Assembly: GCA_003599855.1 (NCBI GenBank)
Contig: QZKG01000030.1
Location: 1-61,942, forward strand
Length of the DNA stretch: 61,942 bases
Reading direction: 5' to 3'
Source of the DNA: Gaiellales bacterium
GTDB lineage: Bacteria; Actinomycetota; Thermoleophilia; BMS3ABIN01
Shown: piece by piece, positions 16,992 through 26,014 of the stretch
Layout of the letters: each line of letters begins with the position of its first letter
Numbering within the stretch: the stretch's first letter is position 1
Notes under the pieces: generated by a model
The model's input: only the letters and a program-made list of their open reading frames with translations
Databases searched by the model: none
What the model was told of the DNA's origin: nothing
Made by a program: the position numbers and the translations under genes

Positions 16992-18898
16992 CACTCCTCT
17001 CCCGAGACCATCAGCCTTTCAGACTTGACGACTTTCTTCTTCAGGAGCCTTTCACCGATAAAGGCGCAGACCGCCTCCGGGGTCAGGCCGATATCCTTGA
17101 GCAACCTGTTGCGGTTCCCATGGGGGATGAACCCGTCGGGAAAGCCGAAGCTCTTGACCGGCACCGCCTCCTGGGCGAACATCTCCGCTACCGCCGAGCC
17201 GAACCCTCCCACGCGCGTCCCCTCTTCCACGGTCACGATGATCTCGTGCCTGGCCGCCAGTTCCCGGATCAGGTCCTCATCCAGCGGTTTGAGGAAACGC
17301 GCATTCACCACTGTGGGCCTGAGGCCGTAACGCTCAGCCAGCAGCCTCGCGGCGCGGCAGCCGATGCCCACGCCGGTACCGATCCCCAGAATAAGGGCGC
17401 CCTCTCCCCTGTCGATCACCTGTGCCTTGCCCGCCTCGAGCTCCTCGAAGCTCACCGGCATGGCGACGCCTCGTCCCGCAGCCCGGGGATAACGGATCGC
17501 TACCGGCCCGTCCAGCCGCAATGCCGTGTAGAGCATGTGCTGCAGTTCAGCCTCGTCCCCAGGGACCATCACCGTCATGCCCGGGATAAGCCTCAGGTAG
17601 GCCATGTCGAAGGCGCCGTGGTGGGTCGGTCCATCCTCACCCACCAGGCCGCCCCGATCCAGGGCGAAAATCACCGGCAGACGCTGGAGGGCGACGTCCT
17701 GTACCAGCTGGTCGAAGGCCCGCTGCAGGAATGTTGAATAGATGGCAACCACCGGCCTGTAGCCGCCAATCGCCAGGCCCGCCGCGAAGGCGACCGCGTG
17801 CTCCTCGGCGATCCCCACGTCGAAGAAACGGTCAGGGAAGCTGTTCTCAAAATGGTAGAGGCCGGTCCCGCTGGACATGGCCGCGGTGATGGCAACGATG
17901 CGGTCGTCGTCGCCGGCCATGCGCGCCAGGCCCTGGCCGAAGGCCTCGGTGAAGGTGATCGGTCCCTTCTGCTTGATCGCCTCGCCCGTGCTGACCTGGA
18001 ACGGCGCGATGCCGTGGAAGGTGTCCGGCCGCTGCTCGGCGGGCTCGTACCCCTTGCCCTTGGTGGTCTTGATATGGATCAGCACCGGACGGTCCACTTC
18101 GATGGCCTGCCTGATGCTCTTCCTCAGGGCCTTGATGTCGTGCCCGTCCACGATGCCGATATAGGCGAAACCCAGCTCCTCGAAGAGCATCCCCGGAACC
18201 AGGAACGCTTTCATGCTCTCCTTCAGGGAGCGCATGCCGCCCCTGATGCCGGGTATCTTCTCCAGCCCGTGCTCGATGTCCTCGCGGACACGGTAGAGAG
18301 TGGGGTCGAGGCGCAGCTTGTTGAGGTACTGGGAGATGGCGCCCACGTTGGGCTTGATCGACATCTCGTTGTCATTGAGGATCACGATGAGCGGCGTCCG
18401 CAGGTGGCCCGCCTGGTTAAGGGCTTCATAGGCGATGCCGCCGGTCAGTGCGCCGTCACCGATGACGCAGGCGACAGAGCTTCCCTCTTCATCGTCGCCG
18501 GCAAGGCGCACTGCCTCCATCAGGCCTACCCCGTAGCTGATCGAGGTGGAACTGTGCCCGGTGCCGACGATGTCATGCTCGGACTCCGCCTGGCTGGGGA
18601 AACCCGAGAGGCCGCCATGCTGGCGGATGGTATGGAACTCGCCGGCGCGGCCTGTGATGATCTTGTGGGGGTAGCACTGGTGACCGACGTCCCAGATGAT
18701 CTTGTCCCGGGGGCTGTCCAGCACGCTGTGAAGGGCCAGGGTGAGTTCGACGACTCCGAGACTGGGAGCGAGATGACCGCCCACCTTCGATACTGCACTG
18801 ATCATGAAGGTGCGGATCTCCTCGGCGAGCACTTCCAGTTCCCGCTCGCTCAGCCGCCTGAGGTCAGACGGGGAATTTATTTGATCCAGTAGTGACAC
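16991..18898 (-). CDS. dxs: 1-deoxy-D-xylulose-5-phosphate synthase
   Basis: The first enzyme of the MEP isoprenoid pathway, joining pyruvate and glyceraldehyde 3-phosphate with thiamine diphosphate. GDGALTGG and LNDNEMSI form the cofactor site. DVGHQCYPHK, GTGHSSTSIS, and GIAEEHAV with the catalytic Glu are present. The length of 635 is normal. The start is GTG, two bases after the ispA stop, so translation is coupled. With ispA next door the operon supplies prenyl diphosphates. Confidence 0.97.
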   Translation of the reverse strand: MSLLDQINSPSDLRRLSERELEVLAEEIRTFMISAVSKVGGHLAPSLGVVELTLALHSVLDSPRDKIIWDVGHQCYPHKIITGRAGEFHTIRQHGGLSGFPSQAESEHDIVGTGHSSTSISYGVGLMEAVRLAGDDEEGSSVACVIGDGALTGGIAYEALNQAGHLRTPLIVILNDNEMSIKPNVGAISQYLNKLRLDPTLYRVREDIEHGLEKIPGIRGGMRSLKESMKAFLVPGMLFEELGFAYIGIVDGHDIKALRKSIRQAIEVDRPVLIHIKTTKGKGYEPAEQRPDTFHGIAPFQVSTGEAIKQKGPITFTEAFGQGLARMAGDDDRIVAITAAMSSGTGLYHFENSFPDRFFDVGIAEEHAVAFAAGLAIGGYRPVVAIYSTFLQRAFDQLVQDVALQRLPVIFALDRGGLVGEDGPTHHGAFDMAYLRLIPGMTVMVPGDEAELQHMLYTALRLDGPVAIRYPRAAGRGVAMPVSFEELEAGKAQVIDRGEGALILGIGTGVGIGCRAARLLAERYGLRPTVVNARFLKPLDEDLIRELAARHEIIVTVEEGTRVGGFGSAVAEMFAQEAVPVKSFGFPDGFIPHGNRNRLLKDIGLTPEAVCAFIGERLLKKKVVKSERLMVSGEE

Positions 18899-18900
18899 GG

Positions 18901-19767
18901 CTATCTCTGTCGTTCGAATATGTAATTAGTGATGCCGGCCAGACCCGCAGTATCCGCTACGACTTCCCCAAGCGCCGCGAGCGCCTTGTCCCGGGACTCC
19001 CGGGCCAGTTCCCTGGACCGCTCCAGGCCGAAAGTGCTGACGTACGTCCTCTTCTCCAGACGCTCGTCAGAGCCTGCATTCTTCCCCAGGATGGCTGTCT
19101 CGCCTACGACATCCAAAATATCGTCTTTGATCTGAAATAGCAAGCCTAGCTCCGCGGCGAACACGACCAGTTTTTCCAGCTCTTTTTCCGGCGCTTCAGC
19201 CAGCAGCGCGCCGCAGCGGACACATGCAATTATCAGCCGGCCGGTCTTGAGCGAGTGCAGCAGCCTGACGGATTCCTCCCCCTCATCGAAGCCTGCCACA
19301 TCCAGGTACTGGCCCCCCACCATTCCCTTGAGCCCGGTAGCTATGGAGATCTCGTCGATGACCGCCAGCTTGGTGGCGGCATCGGCTTCCTGCTGCTCGC
19401 AGATGATCCGGTAGGCTTCGGCGAACAGCGCATCGCCGGCCAGGATGGCTACGCTCTCGCCGTACTTGACGTGGCAGGTCGGCATTCCCCGGCGCAGGTC
19501 ATCGTCGTCAAACGAGGGGAGGTCGTCATGGATCAGGGAGTAGGTATGGATCATCTCGATGGCGGCTGCGGTGGGCAGCAACTCCCGCGCCGGGCGGCCG
19601 AACATCTCCCCGGTGGACATCATGAGCACCGGCCTGATCCTCTTGCCGCCCGCCAGGAGTGAATAATTCATCGCCTCGGCCAGGGGGGAGGTCTCACCGT
19701 CCTCGCCGTAGTCGATCCGGCCGAGGAAATCTTCCAGGAGATCTGTCAGATGGTCGGGGTAAGCCAA
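18901..19767 (-). CDS. ispA: polyprenyl synthetase (farnesyl/geranylgeranyl diphosphate synthase)
   Basis: Chain-elongating prenyltransferase of 288 residues. The first Asp-rich motif is D81-D82-LPSF-D87-D88 and the second is D215-D216-IL-D219. GGKRIRP at 40-46 binds isopentenyl diphosphate. The two-residue spacer inside the first motif is the bacterial type II pattern. Product length cannot be fixed from sequence. It begins 2 bases after the xseB stop. Confidence 0.92.
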   Translation of the reverse strand: MAYPDHLTDLLEDFLGRIDYGEDGETSPLAEAMNYSLLAGGKRIRPVLMMSTGEMFGRPARELLPTAAAIEMIHTYSLIHDDLPSFDDDDLRRGMPTCHVKYGESVAILAGDALFAEAYRIICEQQEADAATKLAVIDEISIATGLKGMVGGQYLDVAGFDEGEESVRLLHSLKTGRLIIACVRCGALLAEAPEKELEKLVVFAAELGLLFQIKDDILDVVGETAILGKNAGSDERLEKRTYVSTFGLERSRELARESRDKALAALGEVVADTAGLAGITNYIFERQR

Positions 19768-19769
19768 GG

Positions 19770-20090
19770 TCAGGATCCCCGGGGTTCCCCGCTGTCCCCA
19801 GGCGTGCCACCCTCGTCCTGCTGCCCCTCATCAGACTGGTAAACCACCTTCTGCACGGCCTGGTCGAGCTCCTTGCTGCTGGCCACGGCAAGCTCGTTGG
19901 CTTCCGAGAGCAGGCTGATGGACTCATCAAGGTCCGCCTCACCCGCCTCGAACCTGCGCACTATCTCTTCCATGCGCTCGATGGAAAGGTTGAGATTCGC
20001 AAGCGTGTTCTCCAGGGCCCGCCCCAGCATCTGCTGGCCTTCACCCGCGCCCTGGACTTCTGGCTGTCCGCCATGGTTCTCTTCGGTCAT
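19770..20090 (-). CDS. xseB: exodeoxyribonuclease VII small subunit
   Basis: 106 residues. The helical core (about 20-75) has the XseB pattern LE-TLANLN-IERMEEIVRRFEAG-LDESISLLSEA, and the C-terminus is an acidic, disordered tail. The small subunit coats the helical arm of the large subunit XseA. Its ATG overlaps the nusB stop as ATGA. The large-subunit gene xseA, usually directly before xseB, is absent from this operon and from the window. Confidence 0.88.
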   Translation of the reverse strand: MTEENHGGQPEVQGAGEGQQMLGRALENTLANLNLSIERMEEIVRRFEAGEADLDESISLLSEANELAVASSKELDQAVQKVVYQSDEGQQDEGGTPGDSGEPRGS

Positions 20091-20500
20091 GTCCGGCTGT
20101 CTCCGTGTATCTCGTCGGCCAACTTACCAAGTATACCATTTATGAGCGCGGCGGCTTCCCGGGAGCAGAAGCGTTTGGCCAGCGTTACCGCTTCGTCGAT
20201 GCTCACTTCCAGCGGTATCTCCTCCTCGTCGAGCATCTCGTGCACGGCTATCCTGAGGATGCTGCGCTCCAGCGGCGCGATGCGATGTGATTTCCAGCTG
20301 CTGGAGCAGCGGTCGATGACACTGTCGATCCGCGCGGTTTCCCCGAGGACCGCCGCGACCACCTGAGGCGTGTATTCGTCCAGAGGCCGGCCCTGCTCCG
20401 CTGCGTGGCTCTCCAGCAGGCGCTCCACATCCTCGCGGGTGATCTCATGCTGGTAGAGGATGACCATGGCGTCATGCCGTGCCTGTCGGCGTGAGGTCAT
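20087..20500 (-). CDS. nusB: transcription antitermination factor NusB
   Basis: An RNA-binding helical protein that acts with NusE in rRNA antitermination. The start TSRRQARHDAMVILYQHE and the C-terminal EEIPLEVSIDEAVTLAKRFCS match NusB. ATG at 20500 is chosen because GGGGGAG lies 7 bases upstream and the conserved RR-AR motif begins there. The 137-residue length is usual. It sits 25 bases after accC. Confidence 0.93.
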   Translation of the reverse strand: MTSRRQARHDAMVILYQHEITREDVERLLESHAAEQGRPLDEYTPQVVAAVLGETARIDSVIDRCSSSWKSHRIAPLERSILRIAVHEMLDEEEIPLEVSIDEAVTLAKRFCSREAAALINGILGKLADEIHGDSRT

Positions 20501-20525
20501 TGCCGGTCTCCCCCTTCCCGCCTGC

Positions 20526-21908
20526 TCAGTCGTCGTCCGTCTCACCGCCGCCATCGAGACCCAGGCGGCCGGCGTTCTCCTCGATGAAAGCGGTGGTGTA
20601 ACTGCCGGAGGCGAAGTCAGGCGCGGCGATGATATCCCGGTAGATGTCGGCGTTGGTCACGACCCCCTCGATCACCAGCTCGTCCAGGGCCCTGAGCGCC
20701 CGCCTGAGCGCCGCTTCGCGGTTGATATCCCAGACCAGCAGCTTGGCCAGCAGGGAATCGTAGAAGACGGGGATCGTGTATCCCTCGTAAAGGTGTGAGT
20801 CGATCCTGACCCCGGGGCCGCCGGGCGGCAGGTAGCGCGTGACCTTACCGGTGTTCGGCCGGAAATCATTGGCAGGGTCCTCGGCGTTGATGCGCATCTC
20901 GATGGCGTGCCCGCGCGGCTGGATCGACCCAGTCAGCGGCAGCAGGTCGCCCCGGGCGATCCTGATCTGCTCGCGGATGATGTCGATGCCGGTCACCATC
21001 TCCGAAACCGGGTGCTCCACCTGGACGCGGGTGTTCATCTCCATGAAGTAGAAGTTGCGGTCGTCATCCACCAGGAACTCCACGGTGCCGGCGTTCTCAT
21101 AACCGCAGGCCCGGCAGGCGGCGATGCCAGCCTCGGACATCTTCTGCCTGGTGGCCTGGTCCAGCAGGGGCGAGGGCGATTCCTCGATCAGCTTCTGATG
21201 GCGCCGCTGCACCGAACAGTCCCGCTCCCCCAGGGTCAGCACCGAGCCGGCCTTGTCCGCCAGCACCTGTATCTCCACATGGTGGGGCCGGGTGATGGCC
21301 TTCTCCAGGTAGATGGTACCGTCGCCGAAGGCGGTCTCGGCCTCGCTGCTGGCCATGCTGAAAGCCTTGTCGATCTCCGCGGGGGAGTGCACCAGCCGCA
21401 TGCCGCGGCCGCCGCCGCCGGCTGATGCCTTGATCATCACCGGGTAACCGAACTCGCCGGCCAGCCTCGCCGCCTCGGCGGCGTCAGCGACAGCCCCCTC
21501 GGAACCAGGGATGACCGGGATGCGCGCCTCGCTCATCGTCTGCTTCGCCAGCGACTTGTCCCCCATGCGCCGCATGACTTCCGGCCCTGGCCCGATGAAG
21601 GCGATGTCGTTGTCGGCACAGGCTTCCACGAACTCGGGGTTCTCCGAGAGGAATCCGTAGCCCGGATGCACCGCGTCGCAGCCGGTTATCTCGGCGGCGC
21701 CGATGACTGAGGGGATGTTGAGATAGCTGGCGATGACCGGACCCGGCCCGATGCAAACCGCCTGGTCAGCCTCCTTGACGTGGAGCGATTCGGAGTCCGC
21801 CTCGGAATAGACCGCAACGCAGGGAATGTCCAGTTCGTGGCATGCCCTGATGACCCTGAGGGCCACTTCTCCACGGTTAGCGATGAGGATCTTGGACAAC
21901 ATCGTCAT
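20526..21908 (-). CDS. accC: biotin carboxylase (acetyl-CoA or pyruvate carboxylase subunit A)
   Basis: The ATP-grasp enzyme that carboxylates biotin on its carrier. An N-terminal domain starts LIANRGEVALRVIRA. The ATP-binding residues K118 (GDKSLA), K160 and the glycine loop GGGGRGM (164-170) are present, followed by MEMNTRVQVEHPVSE and a C-terminal biotin-carboxylase domain. Its 460 residues are typical of a free subunit. It follows an oadA::accB fusion by 12 bases. So the pair may form a two-subunit pyruvate carboxylase, supply acetyl-CoA carboxylase, or both. No accA/accD is in the window. Confidence 0.94.
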   Translation of the reverse strand: MTMLSKILIANRGEVALRVIRACHELDIPCVAVYSEADSESLHVKEADQAVCIGPGPVIASYLNIPSVIGAAEITGCDAVHPGYGFLSENPEFVEACADNDIAFIGPGPEVMRRMGDKSLAKQTMSEARIPVIPGSEGAVADAAEAARLAGEFGYPVMIKASAGGGGRGMRLVHSPAEIDKAFSMASSEAETAFGDGTIYLEKAITRPHHVEIQVLADKAGSVLTLGERDCSVQRRHQKLIEESPSPLLDQATRQKMSEAGIAACRACGYENAGTVEFLVDDDRNFYFMEMNTRVQVEHPVSEMVTGIDIIREQIRIARGDLLPLTGSIQPRGHAIEMRINAEDPANDFRPNTGKVTRYLPPGGPGVRIDSHLYEGYTIPVFYDSLLAKLLVWDINREAALRRALRALDELVIEGVVTNADIYRDIIAAPDFASGSYTTAFIEENAGRLGLDGGGETDDD

Positions 21909-21920
21909 TGCCCCGGAAGC

Positions 21921-23789
21921 TCAGGCTTCAGCTTCAACATCATCCCCTGGGATGTCTGCCGCCACGCTCTCGACCAGCTCGATATGGAAGAGCTCCTGCC
22001 CGTACTCCACCGGCTGCGCGTTCTCCACCAGGATACGCCTGACGATCCCCTCCACCTCGCTGGATACCTCATTCATCAGCTTCATCGCCTCGAGGATGCA
22101 CAACGTCTGACCCAGCTCCACCGCGTCGCCCTCCTGAACGAAGGGGTCACTGGTGGGTGAAGCAGCCCGGTAATAAGTGCCGACCATGGGTGACTTAACG
22201 ACATGGTAGTTGTCCGGCAGCGCCTGGGCCTCTGACTTCGCAGCTGCGGCTTCCTGTGCCGGCGCCGGCGTGGCTTCGCCTGCCTCGCCGCCCTTGCGCA
22301 CGGTGATCCTGGTGTCGCCTTCCTCGATCGTTATCTCCGAGATCAGGGACTCCTCGACCGCTGCGATAATCTCCTTGATCTTGCTGACTTCCATCACCGA
22401 ACCACTCTCCAACTCATCTGAATCTGTCAGGAACACGTCTTCCTCGGCGCCGTGGTGGCGTTTCTCGAAAAAGGCCCTCGCCGTCGCCGGGAACAGCGCG
22501 TAGGTCAGCACATCCTCTTCGTTCCGTGCCAGGTCGCCGATCTCCTCGGCATACTGTTCCAGCGTCTCGTCCAGCTCGTCCGCCGGACGCCCCTCTATCG
22601 GCTTCTCGTCGCCCAGCACCCGCTCGATCACATCCGGCGAGATCGGGCCGGGAGCCTTGCCGTACTTGCCGCGCAGGTAAGATTTCATCTCGTCGGGCAC
22701 GATGTGCCAACGCTTGCCCGAAAGGACGTTGAGCACAGCCTGGGTCCCTACGATCTGGCTCATGGGCGTCACCAGCGGCGGATATCCGACCTCGGCCCTG
22801 ACCACCGGTATCTCGTCAAGCACCTCCGCCAGCCTGTCAGCGGCCTTTTGCTCGGCCAGCTGGCTCTCGAGGTTTGAGATCATCCCCCCGGGCACCTGGT
22901 GAGAGTATACCTGCATATGGGTGAGGGAAGTAACTCCCCGGGGGTGTCCTCCCTTCTCGCGGACGCCCTCGAAATACTTGGCGATCTCAAAAAGTTCATC
23001 CAGTTCGAGCTCGGTATCATATGGCGTTCCCGACAGGGCGCTGACCACCATCTCCGTGGCAGGCTGCGACGCGCCGAACGCCAGCGGCACCGTCGCCGTG
23101 TCGACGATGTCCACGCCCGCCTCGATCGCCTTGAGGTAGGTCATGGGCGCCAGACCGCCGATATAGTGGCAATGGAGCTCGACCGGCACATCGACCTCTT
23201 CCTTGAGCCGCCTGACCAGCTGCTCCCCGTGGAAAGGCGACAGCAGCGCCGCCATGTCCTTGATGCAGATGGAGTCCGCGCCCATCTCGACGAACTTGTG
23301 GGCCACCTCCATGTAATGGTCGATGGTATGCACCGGGCTGATGGTGTAGGAGACCGCTCCCTGGAAGTGCTTGCCAGAATCCCTGATGGCCTCGGCCGCC
23401 ACCGCGATGTTGCGTGTGTCGTTGAGCGCGTCGAAGACCCGGAAGATATCGATGCCGCTGTCGGCTGCGTGTGCGACGAACTTGCGCACTATGTCGTCAC
23501 CGTAATGCCGGTAGCCTACCAGGTTCTGCCCCCTGAGCAGCATCATCAACGGGGTGTTGGGACAGTGATGCTTGATGGTGCGCAGTCGTTCCCAGGGGTT
23601 CTCGTGGAGGAACCTGAGGGCGCTGTCAAAGGTGGCGCCGCCCCAGACCTCGAGGGCGTAATAGCCGATCCTGTCCATCTTGTGCAGCACCGGCAGCATG
23701 TCGCTGGTGCGCATGCGCGTCGCCCACAAGGACTGGTGCGCATCCCTTAAGGAAGTATCAGTGATGAGTATGCGCCTGGCTTTCGTCAT
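21921..23789 (-). CDS. pyruvate/oxaloacetate carboxyltransferase fused to an AccB-type biotin carrier
   Basis: Residues 1-460 are a pyruvate carboxylase B/OadA carboxyltransferase. The TIM barrel has metal-site D11 (TDTSLRDAHQS), K177 (IKDMA), and H206 and H208 (LHCHYIGG), and a conserved post-barrel domain follows. Residues 466-622 resemble a whole AccB rather than the short tail of OadA: an N-terminal segment like AccB (MEVSKIKEIIAAVEES), an Ala/Pro linker, then the biotinyl domain with AMKL and K570 as biotin site. The protein sits where accB normally stands in the efp-accB-accC order. ATG at 22394 has GGAGAG 10 bases upstream, so a free carrier might also be made. Confidence 0.88.
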   Translation of the reverse strand: MTKARRILITDTSLRDAHQSLWATRMRTSDMLPVLHKMDRIGYYALEVWGGATFDSALRFLHENPWERLRTIKHHCPNTPLMMLLRGQNLVGYRHYGDDIVRKFVAHAADSGIDIFRVFDALNDTRNIAVAAEAIRDSGKHFQGAVSYTISPVHTIDHYMEVAHKFVEMGADSICIKDMAALLSPFHGEQLVRRLKEEVDVPVELHCHYIGGLAPMTYLKAIEAGVDIVDTATVPLAFGASQPATEMVVSALSGTPYDTELELDELFEIAKYFEGVREKGGHPRGVTSLTHMQVYSHQVPGGMISNLESQLAEQKAADRLAEVLDEIPVVRAEVGYPPLVTPMSQIVGTQAVLNVLSGKRWHIVPDEMKSYLRGKYGKAPGPISPDVIERVLGDEKPIEGRPADELDETLEQYAEEIGDLARNEEDVLTYALFPATARAFFEKRHHGAEEDVFLTDSDELESGSVMEVSKIKEIIAAVEESLISEITIEEGDTRITVRKGGEAGEATPAPAQEAAAAKSEAQALPDNYHVVKSPMVGTYYRAASPTSDPFVQEGDAVELGQTLCILEAMKLMNEVSSEVEGIVRRILVENAQPVEYGQELFHIELVESVAADIPGDDVEAEA

Positions 23790-23795
23790 GGGCAG

Positions 23796-24356
23796 CTATA
23801 CCCTTTCCACATAGTCGCCGCTGCGCGTGTCGATCTTCAGCCTGTCGCCGACCTTGACGAACAGCGGCACCTGCACGACCGCGCCTGTCTCCACCGTGGC
23901 CGGCTTGTAGCCGCCGCCACTCGCCGTGTCGCCGCGCACCCCGGGTTCGGTCTCTGTCACCTCGAGCTCCACGAATGTCGGCGGCACCAGCTGGCTGGGC
24001 TCGCCGTCCACCACCAGCAGTTCGACCTCGAGGTTCTCCCGGACGAAACGCAGGGCGTCTCCCACCAGCGCCGGCGCCAGCGACAGCTGCTCGTAGCTGT
24101 CGTTGTCCATCAGCACGACCTCGTCCGGAGTCGAGTAGAGATAGAGCATCTTCCTGCTCTCCGTGCGTATGCGGCGGAATTTCTCACCGGCCCTGAAGGT
24201 CTTGTCTACGACGGCGCCGGTCTCGATGTTCTTCAGCTTCGTGCGCACGAAGGCGCCGCCCTTGCCGGGCTTGACGTGCAGGAACTCCACGATCGAGAAG
24301 TTCTTGCCGTCCACCTCGATGACCATACCGTTCTTAAAATCGTTAGTCGATACCAA
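23796..24356 (-). CDS. efp: elongation factor P
   Basis: Relieves ribosome stalling at polyproline. 186 residues with three beta-barrel domains. The tip loop of domain I reads PGKGGAFVR with lysine at 32, so modification by the EpmA or 5-aminopentanol route, or none, is expected rather than EarP rhamnosylation. RAGEKFRR, DNDSYEQL, and the C-terminal GDRLKIDTRSGDYVERV are family marks. The start is TTG, with GGAGG 4 bases upstream. The usual aroQ-pepP-efp-acc order is kept. Confidence 0.96.
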   Translation of the reverse strand: MVSTNDFKNGMVIEVDGKNFSIVEFLHVKPGKGGAFVRTKLKNIETGAVVDKTFRAGEKFRRIRTESRKMLYLYSTPDEVVLMDNDSYEQLSLAPALVGDALRFVRENLEVELLVVDGEPSQLVPPTFVELEVTETEPGVRGDTASGGGYKPATVETGAVVQVPLFVKVGDRLKIDTRSGDYVERV

Positions 24357-24399
24357 TGATCCTCCGAAGGGTCAATTCCTGGAACCAGAGCAGCGTGGA

Positions 24400-24440
24400 A
24401 ACCGTATTTTATACTAAATGGACCTTCGAGAAAAGCTTGT
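24400..24440 (-). promoter_or_regulatory. candidate promoter of efp
   Basis: The 95-base gap between pepP and efp holds TATAAAAT on the minus strand (24413-24406), a good -10 box, with a weak CTTTTC-like -35 about 17-18 bases before it. The leader would be about 45 bases. It would allow efp and the carboxylase genes to be transcribed separately from the aro genes. Confidence 0.4.
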
Positions 24441-24451
24441 ACGGGCCGTCA

Positions 24452-25504
24452 TCACTTCAGGCGGCGCAGATCCCTGGCAAAACGCGTGAGCGCCCTGGGC
24501 CCGCCCGGCCCCACCACCACGGTGTCCTCTATGCGGACGCCGCCGGTGCGCGGCAGATAGATCCCCGGCTCCACCGTCACCACCATGCCTGCCGAGAGCC
24601 GCTCCCGTGAGCGGGGCGCCAGGGTCGGCTTTTCGTGAGCCTCCAGGCCGACGCCATGCCCCAGCGCATGGCCGAAAGCCTCACCGTAACCTTCCCCCTC
24701 GATCAGCTTCCTGGCGGCGCTGTCCACCTCAGCACAGGGCGCGCCTGGCACCACGGCTTTCAACGCGGCCGCCTGCGCCGCCAGCGCGGTCTCATGCATC
24801 GCCAGCCGCCTCGCGCTCAGCCGGCCCGTGGCGAACGTGCGGGTCATGTCCGAACAGTAACCCCTTACGCGGGCGCCCATGTCGATCACCACCAGCTCGT
24901 TCGGACCGATGACCCGGTCCGAGGCAACGCCGTGCGGCAGCGCTGAACGCGGGCCGGAGGCAACTATGATCTCGAATGGCAAGGGTTCCGAGCCGTCCTG
25001 ACGCATCCAGCCCTCCAGCAGCCAGGCCACCTCCTTCTCTGTCCTGCCAGTGACCTGTTTGCGGACCAGGCGCCCGAACGCCCTGTCGCAGATTGCTGCT
25101 GCCTGCTCGATCAGCCGAATTTCGCGCCCCGACTTGACCGCCCGCATCCGCTCTATGGTCCCGCTGACGTCCCTGAGCCTGATGCCCTTCAGGATACTCC
25201 TGAGTTCGCGGTAGGAGCGCTGGCTGACATCGGCGCCCTCGATCCCCAGCACGCCCAGCCTGATGCGCCTGGCCATGGCGTAGCGGGCGGCCCCCGTCAG
25301 CGCCGGCCCGCCTACGATCCTGACCTCATGATCACGCACCTCGCGGGCAGCCTGCTGCCGGTAGCGAAAATCGGTGAAGAAATAGCGCTTGCGCGGTGTG
25401 ATGAGAACGCAGCCCGAAGAACCGGTGAACCCGGTCAGGTAACGCACGTTGAAGATGCCGGATACCAGCATCGAGTCGCAGTTGTCAAGCCTCGGTCCCG
25501 CCAC
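24452..25504 (-). CDS. pepP: M24 Xaa-Pro aminopeptidase
   Basis: Cytosolic metallopeptidase that removes residues preceding proline. The C-terminal pita-bread domain carries the five metal ligands in VVIDMGARVRGYCSDMTRTF (two Asp), LGHGVGLEAHE (His), VTVEPGIY (Glu) and VRIEDTV (Glu). A shorter N-terminal domain precedes it. Two in-frame GTG codons compete (25510 and 25504); AGAGG stands 5 bases before the second, which is chosen. An in-frame TGA just upstream rules out a longer protein. Small by family standards (350 residues) but like the YqhT type found beside efp. Confidence 0.88.
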   Translation of the reverse strand: MAGPRLDNCDSMLVSGIFNVRYLTGFTGSSGCVLITPRKRYFFTDFRYRQQAAREVRDHEVRIVGGPALTGAARYAMARRIRLGVLGIEGADVSQRSYRELRSILKGIRLRDVSGTIERMRAVKSGREIRLIEQAAAICDRAFGRLVRKQVTGRTEKEVAWLLEGWMRQDGSEPLPFEIIVASGPRSALPHGVASDRVIGPNELVVIDMGARVRGYCSDMTRTFATGRLSARRLAMHETALAAQAAALKAVVPGAPCAEVDSAARKLIEGEGYGEAFGHALGHGVGLEAHEKPTLAPRSRERLSAGMVVTVEPGIYLPRTGGVRIEDTVVVGPGGPRALTRFARDLRRLK

Positions 25505-25557
25505 TGCCACCTCTGGATCGATGGGTCACGGCCCGGGGGCCGTGTCCGCTCTCCCGC

Positions 25558-26013
25558 CTATTGATTCTGCCTCAGCTTCGAGACCAGCCAGATCAACGCT
25601 TCGCGGTACCCGTCGACGCCCTTGCCGGTGATCGTCAGGTCGCAGACGTCGCTGATGACAGAATGGTGGCGCCATTCCTCCTTGCGTTTCTCGATGGCGG
25701 ACAGGTGCACCTCTACGACAGGGCCGGCGATCATTTCCAGGGCATCGTGGATGGCGTAGCTGTAATGGGTCCACGCGCCCGGGTTGATGATCATGCCAGC
25801 GGCACGGATCCTCAGTTCGTGTATCTTCTCCACCATGACGCCCTCGTGGTTCGTCTGGAAACAGATAGTCTGGAAGCCGAGCTTCTTGGCGTTGTCCACC
25901 ACTACTTTTTCCAGCTGGTCCAGGGTGATGTCGCCGTAATGCTCGACGCTGCGCTTCCCCAGCATGTTGAGGTTGCAGCCGTGCAGCATCGCGATCAGGG
26001 GCGCTCCCTGCAT
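25558..26013 (-). CDS. aroQ: type II 3-dehydroquinate dehydratase
   Basis: Third step of the shikimate pathway. The N-terminal LHGCNLNMLGKR replaces the usual NGPNLNLLGxR but keeps the NLNxLG core. INPGAWTHYSYAIHDAL and EVHLS complete the active site; RHHSVIS is the late motif. ATG at 26013 is chosen because the conserved strand starts 5 residues later and it lies next to the aroB stop. About 151 residues, the normal size. The HGC for NGP change is slightly unusual. Confidence 0.9.
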   Translation of the reverse strand: MQGAPLIAMLHGCNLNMLGKRSVEHYGDITLDQLEKVVVDNAKKLGFQTICFQTNHEGVMVEKIHELRIRAAGMIINPGAWTHYSYAIHDALEMIAGPVVEVHLSAIEKRKEEWRHHSVISDVCDLTITGKGVDGYREALIWLVSKLRQNQ

Positions 26014-26014
26014 C

